NCBI RefSeq assembly: GCF_003369575.1
Contig: NZ_PIOC01000027.1
Location: 1 to 64,000 of the forward strand
Direction: 5' to 3'
Length of the DNA: 64,000 bases
From: Oceanobacillus arenosus
GTDB taxonomy: Bacteria > Bacillota > Bacilli > Bacillales > Amphibacillaceae
Shown here: positions 34,348-42,761 of the stretch, in pieces
Layout: each line of letters opens with the position of its first letter
How positions within the stretch are numbered: the stretch's first letter is position 1
Program-made: the position numbers and the translations under genes
The notes under the pieces: model-generated
The model's database searches: none
Told to the model about the DNA's origin: nothing
Seen by the model: only the letters and a program-made list of their open reading frames with translations

Positions 34348-35471
34348 TGGCGATTTTATATACGAGACTAATCCACTGGAAAAAGCAGATTATTTCTTTA
34401 TTATTCTGGCTGCTACTGCCAATACTCGCGACACTAGCAATTGTTTACGGTACAAGTCTCATCCAGCAAGATAGCAAAATACCAGTTGGCATCGTCACAG
34501 GAGATGACAGCGAAATTGCGAATGCACTCTATGAATCGATTCGTGCAACACAACTTATTCGTGTCATTGATGTAACAGAAGCGGAAGCACGGCGATTGGT
34601 CGAAAGCCATGAATTAGATAGTGCTTTTGTGATTGGCGAGGGGTATGGGCAGGATGTGGAAAATGGCCGGCGGAATCGATTGATTACGAGTTATCTCTCG
34701 AACCTCTCATTTGCCTATGCACCAGTTAGTCAAATGATTATCTCGCTCGTTCAACAGGATACTGGGCATTCAAAAGCGGCCCATACTGTCATTAATTTAA
34801 GCAATCATACAACAGAACAATGGACATGGGATGAAATTGTTGCGAAAACAATTGAAATACAACAGGAGGAAGATCTTCTCCGTACTACCTTCACTTTTGC
34901 GAATACAGTAGGAATGGAGAATGAAAATACAGTAAGTCTCTGGAATACATGGGGATTATGGGCATTATTTAGTATTCTATCCACCCTCCTTCTATTTGAC
35001 TGGGGGGTTAAGGAAAAGCGAGCCGAAATATTGCCGAGATTTGCTTTTATTCGTTATACATATCAACATTATCTATTGCTAAATGTCTGCTTGTATACTT
35101 TGTTATTTTTCATCTTTGACCTGATTGCTGTGGTCGTCTTCCATACATTTCTTTCGGAGTCTATCTCCTTGTCGCTAATTGGTGCGATACTGGCATTTCG
35201 TATGTTGATTAATATGGGGGCCTTTATTTTCACATGCTTATTCCAGAATGTTTACTTATACTATAGTACAGCTTTTTTACTAGCGTTAATTACTGCGGTG
35301 ATCAGCGGAGCAATTATTCCAATTGACGGGGTAACAAACCGTTTCCCATGGGTTGCATTGTTCAATCCAGTCCAGCCCTTCTTAGAAATGGAATTCATAA
35401 GTCCATGGCATATCGTTTGTTTCGTCATTATTGCTATTTGGTACGTTAAAGGAGGAAAATCTAATGCTTAA
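34344..35471 (+). CDS. ABC-2 type exporter permease 2
   Basis: A 375-residue protein with the same plan as permease 1: N-terminal helix (IISLLFWLLLPILATLAIVYG), extracytoplasmic part to about residue 195, then five or six helices. The two permeases are diverged paralogues and probably form a heterodimer. Start ATG overlaps the upstream stop by ATGA and has AAGGAG nearby. The end overlaps the ATPase start by 8 nt. Confidence 0.85.
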   Translation: MMAILYTRLIHWKKQIISLLFWLLLPILATLAIVYGTSLIQQDSKIPVGIVTGDDSEIANALYESIRATQLIRVIDVTEAEARRLVESHELDSAFVIGEGYGQDVENGRRNRLITSYLSNLSFAYAPVSQMIISLVQQDTGHSKAAHTVINLSNHTTEQWTWDEIVAKTIEIQQEEDLLRTTFTFANTVGMENENTVSLWNTWGLWALFSILSTLLLFDWGVKEKRAEILPRFAFIRYTYQHYLLLNVCLYTLLFFIFDLIAVVVFHTFLSESISLSLIGAILAFRMLINMGAFIFTCLFQNVYLYYSTAFLLALITAVISGAIIPIDGVTNRFPWVALFNPVQPFLEMEFISPWHIVCFVIIAIWYVKGGKSNA

Positions 35472-36135
35472 GGTAACATCCCTATCGAAGGCTTATGGGA
35501 AGAAAAAAGTGCTTGATCACATTTCTTTTTCCGTCGGCCCTGGTGAAATTATTGGACTCGTTGGCGAAAATGGTGCAGGCAAATCAACTTTATTAAATAT
35601 TTTAGCTACATTGCAAAAGCCAACAAGCGGCTCCATACACTTACAGGAAAAGTCCTATCAGAAAGAGAAACCATCTATCAGGAAGTCGATTGGCTATGTC
35701 CCCCAGGATATTGCAATCTGGGAGGAATTTACTGTAGAGGAAAATATGATTTTTTTCGAAAAATTAGCATGGAAAAAGCGTGGGATTGAAGCATTAAGGC
35801 AATTATGTTTGGACATGGCGCTTGATAAATGGAAGGAACCTGTGAAGATGCTGTCCGGTGGCATGAAGCGGAAATTAAATTTGGCAATTAGCCTTATCCA
35901 TGATCCGACTCTCCTGCTACTTGATGAACCAACCGTTGGCATTGATTTAAAATCACGTAAGGAAATTGGCGTTTATTTACGGAAACTTGCATCCTCAGAG
36001 GAGAAAATGATTCTGTATACGTCACATGATATGGATGAAATCATCCATCTTTGTGATCGAATCATTTGTATCGGTGATGATCCGTTTTATAAAGAAATCT
36101 TAATCGATTCTGGTAAAGAGATTCTTACATTTTAG
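35464..36135 (+). CDS. ABC transporter ATP-binding protein
   Basis: A 223-residue ATPase with Walker A GENGAGKST (about 32-40), Q loop in YVPQDIAIWEEFTVEEN, signature LSGGMKRKLNLA, Walker B LLLLDEPTVGIDL, and H loop YTSHD. The start ATG lies after AAAGGAGG inside the end of permease 2. The length (short C terminus) is that of CcmA/NatA-type export ATPases. Its role is to power the two ABC-2 permeases; the substrate is unknown. Confidence 0.93.
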   Translation: MLKVTSLSKAYGKKKVLDHISFSVGPGEIIGLVGENGAGKSTLLNILATLQKPTSGSIHLQEKSYQKEKPSIRKSIGYVPQDIAIWEEFTVEENMIFFEKLAWKKRGIEALRQLCLDMALDKWKEPVKMLSGGMKRKLNLAISLIHDPTLLLLDEPTVGIDLKSRKEIGVYLRKLASSEEKMILYTSHDMDEIIHLCDRIICIGDDPFYKEILIDSGKEILTF

Positions 36136-36197
36136 TATTGCTATATTTGCGCATCAACCTTAAAATAGAGTTAGAGTATGAAGGAGGAAACGTGTTA

Positions 36198-36824
36198 ATG
36201 GAAATAAGAGATTTACAGCAAATGATTCAATATCAAGCACTTTCAGCGATGACATCCACTTCCGCTTCTTCCACAACGGACATGAACATGGTAGATGTGG
36301 GCTTTAAACAGTTACTGCAAGATAAAATAAATACAGCTATTATGATGTCAAATACGAACAATCATTATCATAATCCGACAACCATACCTGTTATTTATCC
36401 ATTACAATCTTATGCCGGACAAGCTGCAGCGAATTATCCCGTACCCAGTACCGACTTTAATTCGACAATTACGCAGGTAGCTGAAAATTATGGGATTGAT
36501 GAAAAGCTGATTCATGCGGTTATAAAAACCGAATCGAATTATAATGCTTATGCTAGCAGTAATGCTGGTGCACAAGGGCTAATGCAATTAATGCCAGCAA
36601 CAGCGCGGAGCTTAGGTGTGTTAAATTCCTTCGACGCAAGTCAAAATATTGAAGGCGGCACGAAATACTTGAGTCAAATGCTCCATAAGTATAATGGTAA
36701 CCTTGAGCTTGCATTAGCAGCATATAATGCCGGACCAGGAAACGTCGATAAATATCAAGGAATTCCACCATTCAATGAAACGCAGAATTATGTGAAGAAA
36801 GTAATGAATACATATTTGGCTTAA
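36198..36824 (+). CDS. Lytic transglycosylase (SLT domain, YjbJ/CwlQ-like)
   Basis: A 208-residue protein: a low-complexity N-terminal half and an SLT domain from about residue 95. The catalytic glutamate is in VIKTESNYN; GAQGLMQLMPATA, NIEGGTKYL and LALAAYNAGPGNVDKY are the classic motifs. It would cleave peptidoglycan glycan strands to anhydromuropeptides. No signal peptide is evident, as in B. subtilis YjbJ/CwlQ. The ATG at 36198 is 10 nt after AAGGAGG; a GTG 6 nt earlier is possible. It follows the ABC ATPase by 62 nt. Confidence 0.88.
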   Translation: MEIRDLQQMIQYQALSAMTSTSASSTTDMNMVDVGFKQLLQDKINTAIMMSNTNNHYHNPTTIPVIYPLQSYAGQAAANYPVPSTDFNSTITQVAENYGIDEKLIHAVIKTESNYNAYASSNAGAQGLMQLMPATARSLGVLNSFDASQNIEGGTKYLSQMLHKYNGNLELALAAYNAGPGNVDKYQGIPPFNETQNYVKKVMNTYLA

Positions 36825-36829
36825 CAGTT

Positions 36830-36857
36830 AACACTGGCGAAAGATGCTAGTGTTTTT
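36830..36857 (+). terminator. Terminator of the transglycosylase gene
   Basis: AACACTGGC (36830-36838) with GCTAGTGTT (36846-36854), one mismatch pair, followed by a T tract. Confidence 0.85.
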
Positions 36858-36898
36858 TGCTTATCTTGCTTAAGGATTTCTCTTTTCTCTCCTATTAT

Positions 36899-36936
36899 AA
36901 AAAGGAAGTCTCAGCATTCTACTAAGACTTCCTTTC
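36899..36936 (-). terminator. Terminator of ysdC
   Basis: On the minus strand AAAGGAAGTCT pairs with AGACTTCCTTT, followed by UUAUAA, about 10 nt after the ysdC stop. Confidence 0.85.
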
Positions 36937-36946
36937 ATAAAAGATA

Positions 36947-38032
36947 CTATGCTAAAATTAATTCCTTCACGGTTTCAGCGTCTAGTTTCTTAATCACTTC
37001 CACAATTAAATTTACTGCGTTTTCGAAATCATCGCGGTGCAGAATGCCTGCATGTGAATGAATATAACGCGTTGCTATTGTGATTGAAAGTGATGGTACA
37101 CCATTACCAACGAGATGGATTGACCCTGAGTCTGTTCCTCCACCAGCTATCGTTGCAAATTGATATGGAATGTTATGCTCTTCAGCGGTTTGAACGACTA
37201 AATCTCGAAGTCCCTTATGTGAAACCATGGATGCATCATATAAAACGATTTGTGGTCCCTTACCGAGCTTGCTGTCTGCTTCATGTGCTGCAATGCCCGG
37301 TGTATCCCCCGCAATTCCTACATCGACACCAAAGCCAATGTCAGGTTGGATTTTATGTGCAGCTGTTTTTGCACCACGAAGACCAACTTCTTCCTGTATA
37401 TCACCAACACCATACACAACATTTGGATGGTCTACATCTTTCAATTGTTTTAATACTTCAATTGCAATTGCTAGACCAATTCGGTTATCCCATGCTTTTG
37501 CAAGAAGTAATTTTTCATTTTTTAACGGTGTAAATTCAAAATAAGGTACAATTGAGTCTCCCGGTTTCACTCCAAATGATTCCGCCTCTACTTTACTAGA
37601 TGCACCGATATCAATGAACATGTCTTTAATTTCGTATGGTTTTTTACGTGCTTCTGCTGATAATACATGTGGTGGTTTCGAGCCAATCACACCAGTTACA
37701 TCGCCCTTGCTTCCCATAATCGTTACGCGCTGTGCAAGCATCACTTGATTCCACCAGCCGCCAACCGTTTGGAAATAAATAAATCCTTTGTCATCAATCC
37801 GCGTTACCATAAAGCCCACTTCATCTAAATGCCCCGCAATCATGATTTTCGGTCCTGCTTCATTACCAACCTTCTTCGCAATCGAGCTACCAAGGTTGTC
37901 GGTTGTCATTTCATCTGCATATGGCGTAATATATTTCTCGAAAACATCTCGTACTTCTTTTTCGTTTCCAGGAATTCCTTTTGCATCGGTTAGATCCTTC
38001 AGCATTGTTAATGTTTCATCTAATTTTGTCAA
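36947..38032 (-). CDS. ysdC: M42 family metallo-aminopeptidase (YsdC)
   Basis: This 361-residue cytosolic dinuclear metallopeptidase belongs to the tetrahedral TET aminopeptidases. Metal-binding and catalytic motifs are [29 protein letters not shown] (general-base glutamate), [12 protein letters not shown] and [12 protein letters not shown]. Length is normal. The neighbourhood ysdC-ysdB-ysdA-rplT is the one seen in B. subtilis, although ysdB is inverted here and dut has been added. RBS AAGGAGG. Confidence 0.93.
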   Translation of the reverse strand: MTKLDETLTMLKDLTDAKGIPGNEKEVRDVFEKYITPYADEMTTDNLGSSIAKKVGNEAGPKIMIAGHLDEVGFMVTRIDDKGFIYFQTVGGWWNQVMLAQRVTIMGSKGDVTGVIGSKPPHVLSAEARKKPYEIKDMFIDIGASSKVEAESFGVKPGDSIVPYFEFTPLKNEKLLLAKAWDNRIGLAIAIEVLKQLKDVDHPNVVYGVGDIQEEVGLRGAKTAAHKIQPDIGFGVDVGIAGDTPGIAAHEADSKLGKGPQIVLYDASMVSHKGLRDLVVQTAEEHNIPYQFATIAGGGTDSGSIHLVGNGVPSLSITIATRYIHSHAGILHRDDFENAVNLIVEVIKKLDAETVKELILA

Positions 38033-38130
38033 TATGTATTACCTCCTTATGGTACAAATCCTATTATAGCGCGAATGGGAGTAAATCGCTTTTATTTTGT
38101 CTTTCCTTAATCTTTTCGTTCTGAAGCGTT

Positions 38131-38565
38131 TTAATCTCCAGAGGAACCAAACCCACCTTTATCTCTAATTGTGTCAGATAATTCCTCTGTCTGCACAAGG
38201 TTAACTTTTAATACCGGAGCAATTACCATTTGCGCAATTCGCATCTGTTTTTCCACTTTGAAATCTTCTTTTCCATGGTTAATTAAAATTACGTTGATTT
38301 CACCCCGATAACCTTCATCAATCGTCCCCGGGCTATTAAGAACCGTAATCGAATGCTTTAAAGCCAGTCCACTTCTAGGTCTAACCTGTGCTTCTGTTCC
38401 TGTGGGCAATTCCATTTGGATACCGGTTGCGATTAACGCGGATTCCCCAGACTTGATTACCTTCTCCTCAACCGAAAATAAATCCAATCCAGCATCACCC
38501 GGATTTGCCCTATACGGTAGTCTTGCTTCATTATGTATAAGCTTAATTTTTAAATTGTATTCCAT
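38131..38565 (-). CDS. dut: dUTP diphosphatase (trimeric type)
   Basis: This 144-residue enzyme hydrolyses dUTP to dUMP and prevents uracil incorporation into DNA. All five motifs can be traced: [34 protein letters not shown] (catalytic Asp), [10 protein letters not shown], and the C-terminal KGGFGSSG. In B. subtilis dUTPases are prophage-borne (yncF, yosS); here the gene sits among housekeeping genes. The gap to ysdC is 98 nt. Confidence 0.95.
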   Translation of the reverse strand: MEYNLKIKLIHNEARLPYRANPGDAGLDLFSVEEKVIKSGESALIATGIQMELPTGTEAQVRPRSGLALKHSITVLNSPGTIDEGYRGEINVILINHGKEDFKVEKQMRIAQMVIAPVLKVNLVQTEELSDTIRDKGGFGSSGD

Positions 38566-38704
38566 TTCAATTCCCCGTTTTCATTAATTATTTTAGGCTA
38601 TTTTCTATATGTTTCATTATTGTACCATGATTTTTGCAGAAAAGTGAAACTTACTGGAGAGCATATACGTATTAAAGGTAAAATGAATGAGGAGACGGTT
38701 TACA

Positions 38705-39100
38705 ATGATGGTTGTCCTACTGTTTAGACTGTTAATTCTTATATCAATCTTGATGATCCTATATTCAGGAATGAAATACCTCCGTAATCCACATCGAAAG
38801 TTAAAAGCAGCAAAAGAAGCAAATGAATTCTATTTTTTGGATGATGCTAATAATAGCAAGAAGAATCTTTATTTCGTTTATAAAGGCTGTCTGTTTATCG
38901 GTGAGAAATATTTAGGTGCGACCGAGGATTCATTTAAAGTCATCGACATTCATGTAAGTGTGAAGGAACCTCTTGAATTAGAAGGATTCACTCGTGATGA
39001 CATTTATTTTCTAGAAAACGAAATCCTCAACCACTATCCTTACGCAAAAATTGAATGGAAGCACCCGATCAATCAATTATTAATCACGAAGCTACACTAA
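38705..39100 (+). CDS. ysdB: YsdB family membrane protein
   Basis: This 131-residue protein has one N-terminal membrane helix (LLFRLLILISILMILYSGMKYL) followed by a soluble domain with FYFLDDANNSKKN, FIGEKYLGATEDSF and YAKIEWKHPI. This pattern agrees with B. subtilis YsdB, linked there to the sigma-W pathway. In B. subtilis it is co-directional with ysdA and ysdC; here it is on the opposite strand. GAGGAG lies 10 nt before the ATG at 38705. Confidence 0.85.
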   Translation: MMVVLLFRLLILISILMILYSGMKYLRNPHRKLKAAKEANEFYFLDDANNSKKNLYFVYKGCLFIGEKYLGATEDSFKVIDIHVSVKEPLELEGFTRDDIYFLENEILNHYPYAKIEWKHPINQLLITKLH

Positions 39101-39102
39101 AA

Positions 39103-39147
39103 CGTTCACTCATCTAGGATTCGCCAGATGAGTGAACGTTTATTAGT
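39103..39147 (+). terminator. Terminator of ysdB
   Basis: AACGTTCACTCATCT pairs perfectly with AGATGAGTGAACGTT, followed by TATTAGTTT, directly after the ysdB stop codon. Confidence 0.92.
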
Positions 39148-39177
39148 TTAGACTCTTCTCTCAAAGATTGTTGCTCT

Positions 39178-39314
39178 TTGCTTTTGGGCAGTTAGGCAAG
39201 CGGATGCTTGCCTTGTCACGCATACGCGTGACATTTTCAGAAAGGAAAACGCGGATGGGTAAATGAATTTACCAAATTAGCGTTTTCCTTTCTGAAAAAA
39301 CTGCCTAAAAGCAA
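39178..39314. repeat. Closed four-way cloverleaf element
   Basis: 137 nt in which almost every base pairs. The outer stem is TTGCTTTTGGGCAGTT (39178-39193) with 39299-39314, 16 bp with one G-T. Arm 1: AGGCAAGC/GCTTGCCT (39194-39213). Arm 2: TGTCACGC/GCGTGACA (39214-39233). Arm 3: TTTTCAGAAAGGAAAACGC paired perfectly with 39280-39298, and capped by an inner GGTAAAT/ATTTACC hairpin. The arms follow each other with no unpaired base at the junction. It lies between convergent genes and is not a normal terminator. Confidence 0.85.
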
Positions 39315-39334
39315 CTAAGTTTAATCAAACAGCC

Positions 39335-39907
39335 TTAGTTTATTACCTGGAAAAATTCATGCCATTTGATGGTGAGCTCTTTTCTTCGTAAAATATAAAT
39401 GAGCAATAACAAAGCAGCTAGAAAAATGAAGATGGTTAGAGGAGTTAAATGTGAGAGCCAGCCACCGATACAAGTATAAATGACCGCTAAAGGGATATTC
39501 GATAATATCGATAATTTGGTATATGCTCTGCCATTTTCCGAGATTTCAATTAAACATAATGATAATAAATGAAAATGGATAAATGGAATAAGCCGTAATA
39601 GTGAAACCTGTGAAACGGTAAGTTTCGTGTACTTGCCAAGGATTTTCTGTTTGATATTGATTAGCCTTTCAAACGATTTCGGATTCCATTGGGCTAACTG
39701 ATAAAAAAATAGGCATGATAGCGTCATTCCAATTAAAGAATAAATAGATCCATAAACCGGCCCAAACAATATTCCACCAGAAATACAGATAAATACGACC
39801 GGAAGAAATAATAATGGCCGAAGCAAATGAATCAAGATGAATAAGAACGGTGCCAAATAACCACCTGTCTCAATGACTGCCATTATATAATTTCCGAAAA
39901 GCTCCAT
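39335..39907 (-). CDS. TVP38/TMEM64 (VTT domain) membrane protein
   Basis: A protein of about 190 residues with five or six hydrophobic segments. The VTT-domain signature includes LRPLLFLPVVFICISGGILFGPVYG and the later LRLIPFIHFHLLSL helix. Related DedA-superfamily proteins scramble or transport lipids. It resembles B. subtilis YtxB in type, but ytxB there lies next to dnaI. The start at 39907 has AAGGGGGAG; the frame is open 8 codons further. Function is otherwise unknown. Confidence 0.82.
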   Translation of the reverse strand: MELFGNYIMAVIETGGYLAPFLFILIHLLRPLLFLPVVFICISGGILFGPVYGSIYSLIGMTLSCLFFYQLAQWNPKSFERLINIKQKILGKYTKLTVSQVSLLRLIPFIHFHLLSLCLIEISENGRAYTKLSILSNIPLAVIYTCIGGWLSHLTPLTIFIFLAALLLLIYILRRKELTIKWHEFFQVIN

Positions 39908-39944
39908 GACTCTCCCCCTTCTCTCATCCATTTCTAATCTTTCC

Positions 39945-40035
39945 TTGGTAGTTAAGAAAGTATTTAATATTTCTTACTACATAAGTGCAACTAAGGATGT
40001 CACGGAAAGGCTTGGTGACATCCAAGTTTTCTAAT
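39945..40035 (-). repeat. Family C interspersed repeat, copy 2
   Basis: The best folded copy. On the minus strand GGATGTCAC pairs with GTGACATCC, followed by the conserved CTTAGTTGCACTTATGTAG, and AGTAAGAAA pairs with TTTCTTAACT. It lies upstream of the TVP38 gene. Confidence 0.85.
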
Positions 40036-40104
40036 ACATGTATATGACAAGAGACGAGCCTTTATGACAAAAATGAAATTCAGGAGACTTTCAAGTATCG
40101 CTAT

Positions 40105-40386
40105 TTAATCTGTAATCGTAATAAAGTAGCTGAATAAAGCGAGATTAATAATAATCAGAATGGGCATGCCAATCATAAACGTGCGATGCTTCGTCTTATG
40201 GCGAAATGTTTTCATTCCGGCATATGCACCGATTGCCCCTCCAAGAATTGCCAGCAGCCAAAACGTTCGCTCAGGAATTCGGTATTGCCCTCTGATTGCC
40301 TTTTGCTTATCCACCCGCATTAGAAAAAATTCAATTACATTCACGAGCAAAATATAAGCCAGTAGTTGTTTCATCGGATCCATCAT
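40105..40386 (-). CDS. ysdA: DUF1294 membrane protein YsdA
   Basis: This 93-residue protein has three hydrophobic segments and the DUF1294 pattern: VDKQKAIRGQYRIPE, LGGAIGAYAGM and FRHKTKHRTFMIGMP. Function is unknown. It follows rplT in the same direction, as in B. subtilis, but after a strong terminator. Confidence 0.9.
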   Translation of the reverse strand: MMDPMKQLLAYILLVNVIEFFLMRVDKQKAIRGQYRIPERTFWLLAILGGAIGAYAGMKTFRHKTKHRTFMIGMPILIIINLALFSYFITITD

Positions 40387-40403
40387 TTATAACTCCTTTT
40401 ATG

Positions 40404-40443
40404 TAAAAAGGGTCAAATCCAATCGAATGATGGATTTGACCCT
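40404..40443 (-). terminator. Terminator of infC-rpmI-rplT
   Basis: AGGGTCAAATCC (40409-40420) pairs with GGATTTGACCCT (40432-40443); on the minus strand UUUUUAC follows. Confidence 0.93.
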
Positions 40444-40451
40444 ATATGCAT

Positions 40452-40808
40452 TTATTTTAAAGCGTCTTTTGCTTTCGTAGCTAATTGAGCAAATGCTTGT
40501 TCATCATTGATTGCAAGATCTGACAACATTTTACGGTTGATATCGATTCCTGCTACTTTTAAACCATGCATTAATTTGCTGTATGAAAGTTCATTTAGAC
40601 GTGCAGCTGCATTGATACGTGTGATCCATAATTTACGGAAATCACGTTTCTTTTGTCTACGGTCACGATAAGCATATTGACCTGATTTCATTACTTGTTG
40701 TTTTGCTACTTTAAATAACGTTCTTTTCGAACCATAATAACCTTTTGCTAATTTAAGGACGCGTTTACGACGTCTGCGTGTTACTGTTCCACCTTTTACA
40801 CGTGGCAT
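40452..40808 (-). CDS. rplT: 50S ribosomal protein L20
   Basis: This 118-residue protein is needed early in 50S assembly. It has a basic N terminus ([28 protein letters not shown]) and the conserved [17 protein letters not shown] segment. In B. subtilis L20 binds the leader of its own operon to repress infC-rpmI-rplT, and a matching leader is present here. Confidence 0.99.
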   Translation of the reverse strand: MPRVKGGTVTRRRRKRVLKLAKGYYGSKRTLFKVAKQQVMKSGQYAYRDRRQKKRDFRKLWITRINAAARLNELSYSKLMHGLKVAGIDINRKMLSDLAINDEQAFAQLATKAKDALK

Positions 40809-40847
40809 AATAATTCCCTCCTAGTACATTTACGATCTAATTTTTAT

Positions 40848-41102
<255 letters not shown>

Positions 41103-41120
41103 TTAAACCCATTAAACTGC

Positions 41121-41639
41121 TTACTTTTCGTTAATTGGATTAAGCATAATAAACATATTACGACCTTCCATTTTCGGTCTAGCTTCAACTGTTGCTACAT
41201 CTTTAAGCTCTTCAGCTAAACGGTCTAGTACCTCTTGGCCAAGTGATTTATGTGTAATTGCACGTCCACGGAAACGAACTGCAGCTTTTACTTTATCGCC
41301 TTTTTCAAGGAATTTCTTAGCATTCTTTAATTTTGTTTCAAAATCATGCTCACCTATTCCTGGAGTAAAGCGAACTTCTTTAATATTGATTATTTTTTGA
41401 TTCTTACGAGCTTCTTTTTCTTTCTTTTGTAGCTCAAAGCGATGTTTCCCAAAGTCCATGATACGACAAACTGGTGGTTTCGCACCTGGTGCAACCATCA
41501 CCAAATCCAGATTTCTGGTTTGCGCGATTTCTAATGCTTCTTGACGTGTTTTAACCCCAAGTTGATCACCGTTTGAATCGATTAAACGTACCTCTCTAGC
41601 ACGAATCTTCTCATTGACATTATTCATATCTTTGCTAAT
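41121..41639 (-). CDS. infC: Translation initiation factor IF-3 (ATT start)
   Basis: This 172-residue factor binds 30S subunits and checks the start codon. N- and C-domain features are visible ([41 protein letters not shown]). An in-frame ATG exists at 41627. Homology (expected MSKDM-type N terminus) and the GGAGGTGG site point instead to the ATT codon at 41637-41639. The N terminus would then read [13 protein letters not shown]-3 discriminates against such codons, giving autogenous control, as known for E. coli infC. Confidence 0.93.
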   Translation of the reverse strand: MSKDMNNVNEKIRAREVRLIDSNGDQLGVKTRQEALEIAQTRNLDLVMVAPGAKPPVCRIMDFGKHRFELQKKEKEARKNQKIINIKEVRFTPGIGEHDFETKLKNAKKFLEKGDKVKAAVRFRGRAITHKSLGQEVLDRLAEELKDVATVEARPKMEGRNMFIMLNPINEK

Positions 41640-41689
41640 TGCCAGCCACCTCCAAATAGTTTATGTTCTGATCTTTCATTGACAAGCGA

Positions 41690-41900
41690 ATTTTTATCAT
41701 TAAAAAAGTGTCGGTACAATTGCACCCACACGTCTCCAAAGTTCTATTAAAAAAGAGTTCGGAACCAGTCAACTACACAATCTGTGCGTCAATCAGGTGA
41801 GAAGCGGGTGCTTCTTCTTGTCTCAGATCATTTAATTTTCAACTTTACAAGTATAGCATCTACATTTCGTATTGTCAACTATCGATTTGGAAAAACTTTA
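41690..41900 (-). promoter_or_regulatory. L20-type autoregulatory leader of infC-rpmI-rplT
   Basis: The transcript from the promoter at 41913-41941 has a leader of about 260 nt. It contains GCACCCGCTTCTCACCTGAT and, about 90 nt later, CGTGTGGGTGC, which can pair over a long range. This is the arrangement of the Bacillus L20 leader. A run of six U residues after GAACTC may be the attenuator. Boundaries are approximate. Confidence 0.8.
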
Positions 41901-41912
41901 CCTGTTGCATTC

Positions 41913-41941
41913 ATTATAGCATCATTAGAAGAATTGTCCAA
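41913..41941 (-). promoter_or_regulatory. Sigma-A promoter of infC-rpmI-rplT
   Basis: On the minus strand TTGGAC (41936-41941), 17 nt, TATAAT (41913-41918). It begins 10 nt after the stop codon of the upstream methyltransferase gene. Confidence 0.9.
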
Positions 41942-41951
41942 GTATATGTGT

Positions 41952-42551
41952 TTATGGTTTAGCCCAAATCAAATATAAATAACCTGCCATGTAACGCTCT
42001 TCCCTAATAAGATTTAGATTAGACTTTTTTACAATTTCACTTATATTTCTGTCCTGATGGCACCCTACAATTTTTAATGCTAGCGGATCCAATTTTCTTT
42101 GTAGCCACGCTAATCGTCTGTTAGTACTGATTCCATGCTCCATCATAAGTATTTTTCCTTCTGGCTTACACCATTTTTGAAAGTTATCTAGGACTATGAT
42201 AGGGTTTTGATAGGCGCATAAAGTTGCAGAAGATATGATCGTATCGAAAGTGTTTTCGTTAAATTTAACAGACTCAACATCTTCTTGTATAAATGTAGCT
42301 TTAAAAGGATATTCTTTTGCGGCATTCTGTGCTATTTTCAGCATTTCTTGACTGAAATCCACCCCTGTCAATTCAACGTCTTTATTGTAGAATGCAAAAT
42401 TAAGGCCTGAACCAACACCAACCTCTAAAACCTTGCCTTCTACTTCTTGAAAAACTTGATTTCGATACTTATAAGCATGATCGTTTTTCCTGCGTTTGTT
42501 ATATTTATTTGCTTGTTTATCGAACTTTTCGATTAAGGATTTACGCTCCAT
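41952..42551 (-). CDS. Class I SAM-dependent methyltransferase
   Basis: A 199-residue protein with the Rossmann SAM-binding motif VLEVGVGSGLNFAFY (about 37-51), the acidic post-II residue in ELTGVDFSQEM, and motif III ILMMEHG. It resembles the UbiE/Methyltransf_11 group; the substrate cannot be predicted. It is inserted between infC and thrS, where B. subtilis has no such gene. AGGGAGGGG precedes the ATG. Confidence 0.85.
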   Translation of the reverse strand: MERKSLIEKFDKQANKYNKRRKNDHAYKYRNQVFQEVEGKVLEVGVGSGLNFAFYNKDVELTGVDFSQEMLKIAQNAAKEYPFKATFIQEDVESVKFNENTFDTIISSATLCAYQNPIIVLDNFQKWCKPEGKILMMEHGISTNRRLAWLQRKLDPLALKIVGCHQDRNISEIVKKSNLNLIREERYMAGYLYLIWAKP

Positions 42552-42690
42552 GTTTTACCCCTCCCTATTGGAAATTTATGTAAGATAAATGGCATTTGGA
42601 TGATCAGTATCCACTCTAATAGTTACGATTCAATATTGGAAAGGTTTCATTCATTCTTATTTTATTCAAAAGGCCCAGACCCAGAATAAG

Positions 42691-42719
42691 AAAAAAATCC
42701 TGCATTTAACAGGATTTTT
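42691..42719 (-). terminator. Terminator of thrS
   Basis: On the minus strand AAAAATCCTG pairs with CAGGATTTTT around a 7-nt loop, with U residues following. Confidence 0.85.
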
Positions 42720-42761
42720 AATCAAACGTTTATATCATTTAACAATACATTTATTCCGTAA

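Noticed and set aside
29765-36824. Prophage or genomic island
   Set aside because: No integrase, phage structural gene, attachment repeats or tRNA boundary; only a modest accessory stretch with ordinary base composition.
41640-41900. T-box in front of infC
   Set aside because: No TGG(N)ACC-type T-box sequence; the CACCCGC/GTGGGTG pairing fits the L20 leader instead.
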